A stretch of 64,000 nt of DNA from Edaphobacillus lindanitolerans (GTDB lineage: Bacteria > Bacillota > Bacilli > Bacillales_A > Planococcaceae), in assembly GCF_900156305.1 (NCBI RefSeq), contig NZ_FTPL01000001.1:992001-1056000 (forward strand). Direction: 5' to 3'. Made by a program: the position numbers and the translations under genes. Positions within the stretch are counted from its first letter, which is position 1. Every line of letters starts with the position of its first letter. A model generated the notes under the pieces. That model made no database searches, was not told the DNA's origin, and worked only from the letters and a program-made list of their open reading frames with translations. Positions 16,752 to 25,268 of the stretch are shown piece after piece.

Positions 16752-18286
16752 CAGTTCCATTCTCCCTTCGACTGGTGCTGTTCAAAGACCGGGCGCAGGG
16801 CGAAATACATGTCATCGAACCGCTTCTTGGCCCGGTCATAGACCGCCCGGTGATCCGGGTTGGGCTCAACCGAATGATGGACCTCAAGGAAACGGTCCAC
16901 GACCCGGAAATCTTCAAATATCCCGGCTCCGACACCTCCGATGATGGCCGCCCCCATAGAGCCCGCTTCATCCAGGATCGTCGGTACGGAAACATCCAGG
17001 CCGAACACATCTGCGATGATCTGCTGCCACGCTCCGCTTTTCGCCCCGCCGCCGATCAGCATCAGTTCCTCGATCTCGATGTGGCTCCGCAGAACGTCCA
17101 GGATGATGCCCAGGTTATACGTGACCCCTTCCATCACACTGCGGAGAAGTTCAGCCCGTGTTGTTTCGGATGTGATGCCGATATACGACCCTTTCGAGGC
17201 AGCATCCCATCTTGGTGCCCGCTCCCCCAGCAAGTATGGAAGGAAAAGCAGTCCGTTCGAGCCGGCCGGAGCCTGTTCAACCTGTTCATTGATCGAGTCA
17301 TAGACATTGCGCCCCTCACGGTCGGCCGTTGCCTGCTCGTCTGTGCAGACCGCATCTTTCATCCAGCTGACCGCGCCGCCCGCATACTGCATCGTTCCGT
17401 TCGGAGCGTAGTATCCGGGGATGGCATGCGCCCAAGTGACCGTCCGCATCTCCGGATCGAAAATGGGCGCTTTCGCAGTCGTCGTCACCCAGGCGGAAGT
17501 GCCTAGCGAGCAGTACGTTTTCCCTTCTTCCACCGATCCCGCACCGATGTTGGCAGTCACGCCGTCTCCGGCTCCGATCACCACTTTCGTTCCGGCGGCC
17601 ATTCCCGATTCTGCCGCGGCCTGCCGGGTAACGCCTCCCGCCATGTAAGTCGACGGGCGCAGCTCGGGGAGCTTGGCCGGATCGATGCCGCTCGCTTTGA
17701 CAATGCGGTCCGACCAATCGAGGCTGTTCAGGTCAAAACAGCCCATGCCGTTTGCATCCGAATAATCGGTTACGAATTCCCCCGTCAGCTTAAAAACGAT
17801 GTAATCTTTCGCATTGAGGACTTTATAAGTCTGTTCATAGATTTCCGGCTCATGTTCACGGATCCACATCAATTTCTGTACTCCGTAGGACGGCGTATTG
17901 CGGTGACCGACAATCCGGTAGAACTCTTCCTGGGTCAGGTGCTCCCCGAGTTGTTCCGCCTGCCTGACCGCCCGCTGGTCCGCCCAGATGATCGAATCCC
18001 GCAGCGGCCGGCCTTCGCCATCCACGCACAGGCAGCCCATCATCTGTCCGCTGAAGCTGACAACCTCAATATCGGACGGATCAATTCCCTGCTCCGCGAT
18101 CAGTTCTTTCGTGGACCGACAGACAGCTTCCCACCAGTCCTGCGGATTCTGTTCCGCCCATTTTTCATTGAAATAGCGGGTGCCATAAGAGACGGTCCGG
18201 CTTCCGGCCATCCGTCCCTCCGCCGTGAATAAAGAAGCCTTGTTTCCCGATGTCCCCAGGTCATGCGCCAAAATGTACTGTCCCAC
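16751..18286 (-). CDS. FGGY-family carbohydrate kinase 2 (xylulokinase-like)
   Basis: A 511-residue FGGY kinase. ILAHDLGTSGNKASLF (residues 4-19) is the N-terminal phosphate loop. SFSGQMMGCLCVDGEG, IIWADQRAVRQ and VIGAGDGVTANIGAG (catalytic-base Asp region) follow. LMLIGGGAKSGAWQQIIADV and the C-terminal ILDEAGSMGAAIIGGVGAG complete the ATP site. It is second in its operon after the GntR gene, 22 bases downstream, and is coupled to the aldolase by a TGATG overlap. Two different FGGY kinases in one operon imply two sugars, or kinases specific for different isomers produced by the 3-epimerase (inference). Confidence 0.9.
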   Translation of the reverse strand: MGQYILAHDLGTSGNKASLFTAEGRMAGSRTVSYGTRYFNEKWAEQNPQDWWEAVCRSTKELIAEQGIDPSDIEVVSFSGQMMGCLCVDGEGRPLRDSIIWADQRAVRQAEQLGEHLTQEEFYRIVGHRNTPSYGVQKLMWIREHEPEIYEQTYKVLNAKDYIVFKLTGEFVTDYSDANGMGCFDLNSLDWSDRIVKASGIDPAKLPELRPSTYMAGGVTRQAAAESGMAAGTKVVIGAGDGVTANIGAGSVEEGKTYCSLGTSAWVTTTAKAPIFDPEMRTVTWAHAIPGYYAPNGTMQYAGGAVSWMKDAVCTDEQATADREGRNVYDSINEQVEQAPAGSNGLLFLPYLLGERAPRWDAASKGSYIGITSETTRAELLRSVMEGVTYNLGIILDVLRSHIEIEELMLIGGGAKSGAWQQIIADVFGLDVSVPTILDEAGSMGAAIIGGVGAGIFEDFRVVDRFLEVHHSVEPNPDHRAVYDRAKKRFDDMYFALRPVFEQHQSKGEWN

Positions 18287-18308
18287 ACGACTTCCCCCTC
18301 GTTACGTC

Positions 18309-19046
18309 TTATTTTGCTGTGATCACGATTTCAAATCGGTTTTTATCTCCCCGATAACGGGCGACTGAGTACTCGATCGGTTCGTCTTTTACGTTGTATC
18401 CGATCGACTCGAACTTCTGGATTGCGCTCCCGCTTTCCACGCTCAGGTGCTCACGGTCATACGGGTTGGCCTCGACCGCTTCGATGAACCGCCGGATTTT
18501 GTTGATGGATGTGTCTTCCTGCATGGCCAGGACCGGATAAAGGGATTCCTTCACCAGATCATGGTCCAATACAAATTTGCACCGTTTGTACGGCAGGTAC
18601 GTCTTCACCATGACGATCGGTTCGTTGTCCGCGAAGCGCCTCCGGTGGATATAGATGACTTTGTCTTTTTGCTGCAGTTTCAGATGTTCCGCCACCTGCT
18701 CCGGCGCGGAAATCACTTCAAAGTCGAGGATCTCCGTGGATGGCGACATCCCGAGCGCCCGGATCTGATCGTTGAACGATCCGAGTGCCTGGATGAAGCT
18801 CTGCGAAATTTTAGGTGTCCTGACGAACGTGCCTTTGCTCTTGACCCGGTACAGCCAACCTTCCTGGACCAGTTCGGTAATGGCCTGGCGGACAGTCGTC
18901 CGGCTGATATCAAAGATTTCACTGAGTTCTTTTTCTGTCGGGATGGCATCCTCGACCTGATACGTACCATCCTGAATTTGCTTTAAGATCAATTCCTTCA
19001 GCTGAAAATAAAGGGGAATCGGAACACTTTTGTCTAACTTGTTCAA
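18309..19046 (-). CDS. GntR-family transcriptional regulator (HutC subfamily) of the sugar island
   Basis: A 245-residue regulator with an N-terminal winged helix (PLYFQLKELILKQI, then EKELSEIFDISRTTVRQAITELVQEGWL) and a C-terminal UTRA effector domain. HutC-type repressors bind sugars or sugar phosphates and leave their operator on binding. I prefer the TTG at 19046 with GAGGTG six bases away; a TTG at 19070 has no site. It is the first gene of the kinase-aldolase operon and divergent from the epimerase gene. The shared operator ATTGnnATGTAGTGACnA lies in the divergent region and in front of two other operons, so it probably controls itself and the whole island (inference). Confidence 0.9.
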   Translation of the reverse strand: MNKLDKSVPIPLYFQLKELILKQIQDGTYQVEDAIPTEKELSEIFDISRTTVRQAITELVQEGWLYRVKSKGTFVRTPKISQSFIQALGSFNDQIRALGMSPSTEILDFEVISAPEQVAEHLKLQQKDKVIYIHRRRFADNEPIVMVKTYLPYKRCKFVLDHDLVKESLYPVLAMQEDTSINKIRRFIEAVEANPYDREHLSVESGSAIQKFESIGYNVKDEPIEYSVARYRGDKNRFEIVITAK

Positions 19047-19095
19047 TGCCTGCACCTCATTGCCAATCAAAATATATTAAGTCGAATCTTCACAC

Positions 19096-19149
19096 TTGAC
19101 GGAAAGATATCGCTTTCAATATTATATCATTTAGTCACTACATCGCAAT
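19096..19149 (+). promoter_or_regulatory. epimerase promoter, GntR operator 3 and near-consensus cre box
   Basis: TTGACG (19096-19101), 18 bases, TATTAT (19120-19125) is a plausible sigma-A promoter for the plus-strand epimerase gene. Operator 3 is at 19132-19149 and reads ATTGCGATGTAGTGACTA on the minus strand, matching operators 1 and 2. TGAAAGCGATATCT at 19105-19118 (minus strand) matches the cre consensus except at its last base. The same divergent region must also serve the GntR operon. Confidence 0.68.
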
Positions 19150-19189
19150 ATCATTACAAAGGAACCTAGCAAAAATCGGAGGGGATGAA

Positions 19190-20059
19190 ATGAAATACGG
19201 GGTCTACTTTGCATACTGGGAAAATGAATGGGACACGGACTTTGAACCTTATATCGAAAAAGTGAAGAATCTCGGATTCGACGTGCTGGAAGTGGCCGCA
19301 CTCGGCCTCGTCAGCCTGCCGGACAGCAAGCTCCGGCGACTCAAAGAGCTCGCTGCAGAGCATGAAGTTTTGCTCACCGCGGGCATCGGCCTTCCGAAAC
19401 AATATGACGTATCCTCTTCTGACGCCTCCGTCCGTGCAGAAGGAATCGCCTTCATGAAGAAAGTGATGGATGCCATGCACAAAGCGGGGATCGACCGGGT
19501 CGGCGGAACCATCTATTCTTACTGGCCGGCAGACTACTCGGGACCGGTCGACAAAGAAACCGCACGCCGGCATAGCATCGAAAGCATGCAAGAGCTGGCC
19601 CGCTACGCCAAACAATACGACATCATCCTGCTGGTCGAAACCCTCAACCGCTTCGAGCAATTCCTGCTCAATGACGCACAGGAAGCGATGCGCTATGTGG
19701 AAGAAGTCAATGAACCGAACGTCAAAGTGATGCTCGATACATTCCATATGAATATCGAAGAAGACAACATCGCCGATGCCCTTCGCCTGGCCGGACGCCA
19801 CCTCGGCCACCTGCATATCGGCGAAGCGAACCGGAAAGTCCCGGGCAAGGGATCCATCCCGTGGCAGGAAATCGGCGATGCCCTCCGGGAGATCGACTAC
19901 ACCGGCTACGTAGTGATGGAACCATTCGTCAAAACAGGCGGACAGGTGGGCCGGGATATCCGGGTCTGGCGGGAACTCTCCGCGGACACCCGCGAGGAAC
20001 AGCTGGACCGGGACCTGGCTGAATCGCTGGTGTTTGTGAAAGAGAAGTTCGGCAGATAA
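19190..20059 (+). CDS. D-tagatose / D-psicose (allulose) 3-epimerase
   Basis: A 289-residue TIM-barrel sugar isomerase that epimerises ketohexoses at C3 (D-fructose/D-psicose, D-tagatose/D-sorbose). Glu150 (LLVETLNR), Asp183 (MLDTFHMN), His209 (LHIGEANR) and Glu244 (VVMEPF) form the Mn/Mg site. These numbers are the same as those I recall for the Agrobacterium D-psicose 3-epimerase, and the length is the same too. TIYSYWPADYSG and the GxGxIPW loop are also family-typical. GGAGGGGATGAA precedes the ATG. It is the only plus-strand gene of the island, divergent from the GntR gene and under operator 3. It would feed a rare ketose toward the kinase and aldolase route. Confidence 0.93.
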   Translation: MKYGVYFAYWENEWDTDFEPYIEKVKNLGFDVLEVAALGLVSLPDSKLRRLKELAAEHEVLLTAGIGLPKQYDVSSSDASVRAEGIAFMKKVMDAMHKAGIDRVGGTIYSYWPADYSGPVDKETARRHSIESMQELARYAKQYDIILLVETLNRFEQFLLNDAQEAMRYVEEVNEPNVKVMLDTFHMNIEEDNIADALRLAGRHLGHLHIGEANRKVPGKGSIPWQEIGDALREIDYTGYVVMEPFVKTGGQVGRDIRVWRELSADTREEQLDRDLAESLVFVKEKFGR

Positions 20060-20141
20060 GGCTTCCGATTTTCAGTTCACCATCACTTGCGTTCTCGCCA
20101 TCTCAGAACCGAATGCTTACATCAAGGAAGCGATGGAAAAA

Positions 20142-20184
20142 GAACGCCCTGACTTGACCGCATCGTGGTCAGATCAGGGCGTTC
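20142..20184. terminator. bidirectional terminator between epimerase and malate synthase genes
   Basis: GAACGCCCTGA (20142-20152) pairs with TCAGGGCGTTC (20174-20184). Inner TTGACC/GGTCAG pairing extends it. CTCTTTT follows on the plus strand and TTTTTCC on the minus strand, so it can close both converging transcripts. Confidence 0.85.
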
Positions 20185-20231
20185 CTCTTTTCAGCATAGC
20201 CATCACTTTCTCCGGCTTCCTCGATATTAAT

Positions 20232-22415
20232 TCATTTCAAAACGCCCGTTTTGGCATACTCTTTCTTTGCCTCTTTACGCCAGTAATGCAGGATAGGCTC
20301 CGTATAGCCGTTTGGCTGCTCGGCGCCGCTGAAAATCAGTTCGTGGGCAGCTTTGAAAGCAAGGGAGTTGTCGTAGTTGTCGCCGATACGCCGGTAATTC
20401 GGATCTTGAATGTTTTGTTCATCCACGACTTTCGCCATTTTCTTTAACATCCCGGTGATCTGCTCTTCCGTGCACACTCCGTGCATGAGCCAGTTGGCGA
20501 GATGCTGGCTGGAGATCCTCAAGGTGGCCCGGTCCTCCATCAGTCCGGTGCCGTGGATGTCCGGCACCTTTGAACACCCGATCCCCTGATCGATCCAACG
20601 CACCACATACCCTAAAATCCCTTGGATGTTATTCTCGAGTTCTTCTTGAATCTCCTTATCCGACCAGACATGATCAGACAAAGGAACTTCCTGCATCTGC
20701 GTTCTGAGTTCGCTCCTGTTTCCGGTGATGTGCAGCTGGATTTCTTGCACGTTGACCTGATGAAAATGCATCGCATGCAATGTGGCCGCGGTCGGAGACG
20801 GGACCCATGCCGTACTGGCGCCGGAAAGCGGCTGATTGATCTTTTGTTCGAGCATTGCCTTCATTTGATCCGGCATCGCCCACATCCCCTTGCCGATCTG
20901 GGCACGTTGCCTGAAGCCTGCCAGAAGACCCTGCAGTACATTCGAACGTTCGTAAGCCTGCAGCCAATTGGCCGTCTTCATGTCATTTTTTCTGATCATG
21001 GCCCCTGCTTTCATGGCTGTATGGATCTCATCCCCGGTCCGGTCCAGGAACCCTGTGTTGATGAAGACAATCCGCTCCCGCGCTTCGAAGATACAGTTCT
21101 TCAGATTTAGGGATGTCCGGCGTTCTTCATCCATCACACCCATCTTGATGGTGTGGCGGGGCAGACCGAGCAGGTCTTCCACACGGTCAAACAGGTCATT
21201 GGTGAATGCCACCTCTTTTGAACCATGCATTTTCGGTTTTACGATATAGATCGATTTTTCGGCAGAGTTCCCATAGGCCGATTTTTCATCGAACGAGTGC
21301 ATCGCGATGAGACTGGTCACCACAGCATCGATGATTCCTTCGGGAACTTCTTCTCCATTGGCGGTCATCACTGCTTCGCTCGTCATTAAATGACCGACAT
21401 TGCGGACCAGTAGCAATGAGCGTCCTTTCAAGGAGAACGGGTCTCCGTTTGCGGATTGATACTCACGGTCTGCCGCCAACACCCTGGTGATCCGTTTTCC
21501 TTCCTTTTCAAAGGAGGCGCTTAATGTTCCCTGCATCAGGCCAAGCCAATTTCGATAGATCTTCAGTTTATCTTCTGTATCCACTGCCGCCACTGCATCT
21601 TCACAGTCCATGATCGTCGTCAACGCGGCTTCAAGCAGAATGTCTTTAACCCCTGCCTCATCCGTGCTTCCGATCGGATCATCCCGATCGATTTTCAATT
21701 CGATATGAATTCCGTAGTTTTTAAAGAGCCATGTATGGGGATCGGCCGCATCGCCTTGATACCCAATGAATGCTTCCGGGTTTATCAGGGACGTATTTGA
21801 GCCGTCACTCAGTTTTGCGCTCAACGAACCATCCGAAAGGGAGTACTGGACAACTTGCCGGTGCTGAGCCCCTTTCAATGGAATGACTTCATCCAGAAAC
21901 GCCTTGCTGTACTCGATCACTTTGTTGCCCCGCACCGGATTATATCCCGCGGTCGGTCCCTCTCCACTTTCCCCGCCGATCACATCTGTTCCATACAGCG
22001 CATCGTACAGGCTGCCCCATCTGGCGTTGGCAGCATTCAAGGCGAAGCGGGCGTTATCCAGCGGGACGACCAGTTGAGGACCCGATTGGTTGGCAATCTC
22101 CGAATCAACGCCACTTGTGGAAATCGTGAAATCTTCCACTTCATCTTCAACATATCCGATCTCTTTTAAAAACGATTGATAGCGTCCTGGATCGAACGGC
22201 TCATTTTTTTCATGCCAGTCATCGATTATTTTCTGAAGGCGCTTTCTCTCTTCGAGCAGCGATTTGTTCCTTCCTGCAAATTCCTCAACAATCTGCTCAA
22301 AGCCCTTCCAGAAGGAACCTTTGTCGACGCCTACTCCGTTCAACGCTTCCTCTTCAATGAATTCGCAGAGCGTCTGTGCAACTTTCAATTTGCCGATTTC
22401 CTTGTACATCCCCAT
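20232..22415 (-). CDS. glcB: malate synthase G
   Basis: A 727-residue malate synthase G (typical length about 720), condensing glyoxylate with acetyl-CoA to malate and CoA. MDEERRTSLNLKNCI, KPKMHGSKEVAFTNDLF, GYQGDAADPHTWLFKNYGIHI and the C-terminal SSQHLANWLMHGVC match the family closely. No isocitrate lyase gene is nearby, so the glyoxylate must come from another reaction. The gene follows, by 12 bases, the opine-oxidase-like flavoprotein genes, and is the last of the operon before the bidirectional terminator. That suggests the operon's substrate is oxidised to glyoxylate (inference). Confidence 0.96.
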   Translation of the reverse strand: MGMYKEIGKLKVAQTLCEFIEEEALNGVGVDKGSFWKGFEQIVEEFAGRNKSLLEERKRLQKIIDDWHEKNEPFDPGRYQSFLKEIGYVEDEVEDFTISTSGVDSEIANQSGPQLVVPLDNARFALNAANARWGSLYDALYGTDVIGGESGEGPTAGYNPVRGNKVIEYSKAFLDEVIPLKGAQHRQVVQYSLSDGSLSAKLSDGSNTSLINPEAFIGYQGDAADPHTWLFKNYGIHIELKIDRDDPIGSTDEAGVKDILLEAALTTIMDCEDAVAAVDTEDKLKIYRNWLGLMQGTLSASFEKEGKRITRVLAADREYQSANGDPFSLKGRSLLLVRNVGHLMTSEAVMTANGEEVPEGIIDAVVTSLIAMHSFDEKSAYGNSAEKSIYIVKPKMHGSKEVAFTNDLFDRVEDLLGLPRHTIKMGVMDEERRTSLNLKNCIFEARERIVFINTGFLDRTGDEIHTAMKAGAMIRKNDMKTANWLQAYERSNVLQGLLAGFRQRAQIGKGMWAMPDQMKAMLEQKINQPLSGASTAWVPSPTAATLHAMHFHQVNVQEIQLHITGNRSELRTQMQEVPLSDHVWSDKEIQEELENNIQGILGYVVRWIDQGIGCSKVPDIHGTGLMEDRATLRISSQHLANWLMHGVCTEEQITGMLKKMAKVVDEQNIQDPNYRRIGDNYDNSLAFKAAHELIFSGAEQPNGYTEPILHYWRKEAKKEYAKTGVLK

Positions 22416-22427
22416 TCCCCTTTCTTC

Positions 22428-23531
22428 TCACACAATCAGTTCGCCTGCAGCAGATCGTTCAAACCGGCTGAGGCTCATTTTCGACAGATCCAAAGAAGTC
22501 TCCCGGTCCATGACCAGTTCGGTCATCAACGTTCCGATCAAAGGAGATAGTGTAACGCCGCTATGCGTTACTGCAACATACGCATTTTCCATTCCCGGGA
22601 TCTGGCCCAGTATCGGAAGCCCGTCTTTCGGGATAACCCTCACCCCGGAAAAACACCTCACCACATTCGCTTCCGCCAACACCGGGAAATAGTCAAGGGC
22701 CATTCCGGCAGTTTCTTGCATGACGTCCAATGTCGTTTGCCGGTTATATCCTACTTCTTCCTTTGAGTAACCGATCAGCACTTCACCGTTTTCCGCCTGC
22801 CGAACACCTGCGATCGTCGTTTGGATAAACGGCTCCAGCGGCTCCGTCACCAATATTTGACCTCGGACTTGTTTGACGGGAATTGTGATGTCCAACATCC
22901 TGCCGAGTTCCCCCGTCCAGACTCCTCCGGCCAACACGATCTGCTTCGCGGTAAAAACGCCCTCTTTTTCCGTACGGATCTGATAATAGCCTTTGTCTCT
23001 CCGGATCTCGGTTACGGGATTGTAAAAAGAAAAGTCCACTCCGTTTTTCTTGGCAGCCTTCGTATACAGCTCCACCAGCCGGAAAGGATTGACATTTCCG
23101 TCGATATCACTGTAGGTGGCCCCCGCGGCTTTCTCGGACAGGAAAGGCTCTTTTTCAAGCAATTCTTCTCTCGTCAGAACTTTTACATCAATCCCGACCT
23201 TCTCCTGCATTTCAGCGAGCCGCAGGGCGTGTTCCCTGTCTTTTTCGTCAAAGAAAGGAGCGATGCCGCCTGTTCTTTTGTATTCGACGTCCCCTATCCG
23301 TTTCTTCAGCGTCGGGTAAAGCTCAGCGCTGTACATGCTGAGTTCCCCGTACCATGAAGGCGTCTTGTTGTGAACCCAGACCCATGCCTGCGTGGAGCCG
23401 GATGTTCCGGTTAAAATGAACCCTTTGTCGATCACAGCAACCTTTTTCGTCTTTCGTTCGGAAAGATGGTAAGCAATACTACTTCCCACCACTCCGCTCC
23501 CGATCACGACAACATCATACTGACGGCTCAT
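22428..23531 (-). CDS. FAD-dependent amine/amino-acid oxidoreductase (opine oxidase subunit B / HcnC / glycine oxidase-like)
   Basis: A 367-residue DadA-superfamily flavoprotein. DVVVIGSGVVGSSIAYHLSE (residues 5-24) binds FAD. LVELYTKAAKKNGVDFSFY and QIVLAGGVWTGELGRML are typical of the DAO fold, as is the C-terminal CFSGVRVIPKDGLPILG. Relatives oxidise secondary amines or amino acids: opine oxidase B subunit, hydrogen cyanide synthase C, D-hydroxyproline dehydrogenase, glycine oxidase. Its start overlaps the BFD-like gene by 4 bases. Together with the FAD/NAD subunit, the 2Fe-2S protein and the second DadA-like gene at 25269 it would form a membrane- or electron-carrier-linked dehydrogenase complex (inference). 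Confidence 0.88.
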   Translation of the reverse strand: MSRQYDVVVIGSGVVGSSIAYHLSERKTKKVAVIDKGFILTGTSGSTQAWVWVHNKTPSWYGELSMYSAELYPTLKKRIGDVEYKRTGGIAPFFDEKDREHALRLAEMQEKVGIDVKVLTREELLEKEPFLSEKAAGATYSDIDGNVNPFRLVELYTKAAKKNGVDFSFYNPVTEIRRDKGYYQIRTEKEGVFTAKQIVLAGGVWTGELGRMLDITIPVKQVRGQILVTEPLEPFIQTTIAGVRQAENGEVLIGYSKEEVGYNRQTTLDVMQETAGMALDYFPVLAEANVVRCFSGVRVIPKDGLPILGQIPGMENAYVAVTHSGVTLSPLIGTLMTELVMDRETSLDLSKMSLSRFERSAAGELIV

Positions 23532-23851
23532 GAGCGGCTCACTCCCGACACCGATTCCTTGAACACAGATATCACTTTTGTGGCTTCTTTATCAGTGGCC
23601 AGCGCCTTCAGCCTGATCATGCTGATCGGCATTCTTTTTTTGGGCGGCTCCACCTCACTGATTGAAACGTTTCGATACTCACTGATGACCCTGCGGACGA
23701 GACCGCCGCATAGCTTGGACTGGCAAGGCCCCATCCCGCAGCGTGTCAGCCTTTTGACATCATCGAAATGGCGGGCACCCGTCTTCAACGCCGTCTCAAT
23801 TTCATCGATATTGACCTCTTCGCATTTGCAGACGATTACACTTTTATCCAT
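23528..23851 (-). CDS. BFD-like [2Fe-2S]-binding protein (stand-alone subunit)
   Basis: A 107-residue protein with the bacterioferritin-associated-ferredoxin-like cluster motif: Cys8 and Cys10 (VCKCEE), Cys38 and Cys43 (RCGMGPCQ). In opine oxidase A and HcnB this domain is usually the C-terminal part of the FAD/NAD subunit. Here it is a separate gene overlapping that subunit's stop by 8 bases. AGGAGAACGCCT precedes the ATG at 23851. The C-terminal tail (residues about 70-107) contains a PPKKRMPI segment and is otherwise unremarkable. Role: electron transfer from flavin to the next carrier. Confidence 0.85.
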   Translation of the reverse strand: MDKSVIVCKCEEVNIDEIETALKTGARHFDDVKRLTRCGMGPCQSKLCGGLVRRVISEYRNVSISEVEPPKKRMPISMIRLKALATDKEATKVISVFKESVSGVSRS

Positions 23852-24923
23852 AGGCGTTCTCCTGAACTGATTCATTTATGATTCCTGCCCGTTCTTCATG
23901 CACGATTCCGGAATGTTGATTTTCGGTTTTACGGAGCTCCTCCCAGAGTGATTGATTCCGGGTCAGGTATTCCTCGCGGGTCCTGAGGGAGAGATTCTTC
24001 AATACCTGATTGGCCGCAATCTCCGCAGTCAATAAGAGACCGCCGGCACATGTCACACCTGCTGCATTGCCGATCACAAATACGGAAGGAACGGTTGTCT
24101 CGAATCCCTCGTTATATATCGGAACTTGCCCGCCCAGCGACTCATTGTAAGTCAATTCGCAAGTGAGCAGCTCTGCCAGATCTGTAATCGGGCTCATCCC
24201 ATTACTGATACAGATCATGTCGGCTTCCATGACCTTCTCCCCGCCCGAAGTTTGGATGATCGCCTTTTCCACTTCACCGTTCCCGAGGACGGCTTGGATC
24301 CGGCTCGAGAAATAGACCGGGATCCGCTCTTCGTGGATGCGGGCGATCCATTCTTCCGGGACCGCTGAACGGTCCCGTTCTTCGATGATTCCGGCGATGC
24401 TCACATTTTCTTTGCTGAATAAATCGGCAACTTCCAGTGTAAATTGGTTCAGCCCGACTATGAGGGCTGTGTTTCCGGGCCTGACCCGCTCCCGGTTAAT
24501 GAGCAGCTGGGCCGCACCCAATGTCATCACACCGGGAAAAGTCCATCCCGGGAACAGGGCTGCGTCTTCAGCAGCGCCCGTTGCGAGAATGACTTGTCCG
24601 GCACTGATCGGAAATGTCCTGTTTCCGTCCGTCACACCCAGATCCCCGTTCTGATATACTCCGACAACCGAATGGCTGAGCAGCTGTCTGATCTCCAATG
24701 CATTCACCCGTCCGATCAGCTGTTCGATGAATTCTGTTCCTGTCATCGTTTCATAGGAGTCAGGAAGCGACCGGACAACAGCGGATTGATGGTGCATATG
24801 ACCGCCAAGCTCAAAACCCTCATCCACCAAGACCACTTTTGCCCCACCTTCAGCCAATCGGCAAGCCGCTGTCAGACCCGCAGGGCCCCCGCCGACTATG
24901 AGCACATCAGTCTCCATCTCCAC
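23844..24923 (-). CDS. FAD/NAD(P)-binding oxidoreductase (opine oxidase subunit A / HcnB-like)
   Basis: A 359-residue pyridine-nucleotide-disulfide-type flavoprotein. TDVLIVGGGPAGLTAACRLAEGG (starting about residue 5) is the FAD site, VILATGAAEDAALFPGW follows, and NTALIVGLNQFTLEVA is the second Rossmann motif. VFVIGNAAGVTCAGGLLLTAEIA closes the FAD site. It lacks the C-terminal 2Fe-2S domain that fused homologues have, since that part is the next gene. Its start overlaps the stop of the ferredoxin-like gene by 17 bases. Role: electron-accepting subunit of the amine dehydrogenase complex. Confidence 0.87.
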   Translation of the reverse strand: MEMETDVLIVGGGPAGLTAACRLAEGGAKVVLVDEGFELGGHMHHQSAVVRSLPDSYETMTGTEFIEQLIGRVNALEIRQLLSHSVVGVYQNGDLGVTDGNRTFPISAGQVILATGAAEDAALFPGWTFPGVMTLGAAQLLINRERVRPGNTALIVGLNQFTLEVADLFSKENVSIAGIIEERDRSAVPEEWIARIHEERIPVYFSSRIQAVLGNGEVEKAIIQTSGGEKVMEADMICISNGMSPITDLAELLTCELTYNESLGGQVPIYNEGFETTVPSVFVIGNAAGVTCAGGLLLTAEIAANQVLKNLSLRTREEYLTRNQSLWEELRKTENQHSGIVHEERAGIINESVQENAYG

Positions 24924-25206
24924 TCCTCCAGACGACCGGATCCGATGTACCAGGCTCGATTTTCATGCCTTCTTCAATCCGTTTCATACAGCTCAGCACA
25001 TGGTCGATTCCATCGACCGTTACAAAGCAGCTGCAACATCTTCCGGTATGACAAAATATCCCGCGGGGCTGTCTGAGTTTCCGGCTCACTCCCAGCTTCC
25101 GGATGCCGTTTGCCAACAGTGCCGCAGCAATCGTCTGTCCTTTCAGTGCCCTCATTTCCGTTCCGTTAAATGAAAAGCTTACATATGCTTGTGGCTGAAC
25201 AGACAC
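24907..25206 (-). CDS. small [2Fe-2S] protein (HcnA / opine oxidase gamma-like)
   Basis: A 99-residue Fer2_4-type protein. FSFNGTEMRALKGQTIAAALLANGI is the beta-grasp start, and the cluster ligands are in CHTGRCCSC (C-x4-C-x2-C) plus a fourth Cys 12 residues later (HVLSC). HcnA, SoxD-like and LhpF-like subunits share this design. I chose GTG at 25206, eight bases after GGTGAGG. Longer frames run into the upstream flavoprotein gene and its stop at 25269. GntR-type operator C lies between that stop and this start, so expression of the downstream part of the operon may be reinforced separately. Confidence 0.82.
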   Translation of the reverse strand: MSVQPQAYVSFSFNGTEMRALKGQTIAAALLANGIRKLGVSRKLRQPRGIFCHTGRCCSCFVTVDGIDHVLSCMKRIEEGMKIEPGTSDPVVWRSGDGD

Positions 25207-25229
25207 CAAATGTTCCTCACCTACCCGGA

Positions 25230-25251
25230 GTATAATGTTATATCTTTTGAT
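25230..25251. promoter_or_regulatory. internal TTATA-type GntR operator C
   Basis: GTATAATGTTATATCTTTTGAT on the plus strand aligns with GTATAACATTATAACTTTTGAT on the minus strand at 34155-34176, before the GntR gene, differing at only three or four positions. It lies in the 62-base gap upstream of the small 2Fe-2S gene. On the minus strand it contains TATACT, a possible -10 box, but no good -35 was seen. Confidence 0.55.
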
Positions 25252-25268
25252 CTCGTAACTTTTCCATA

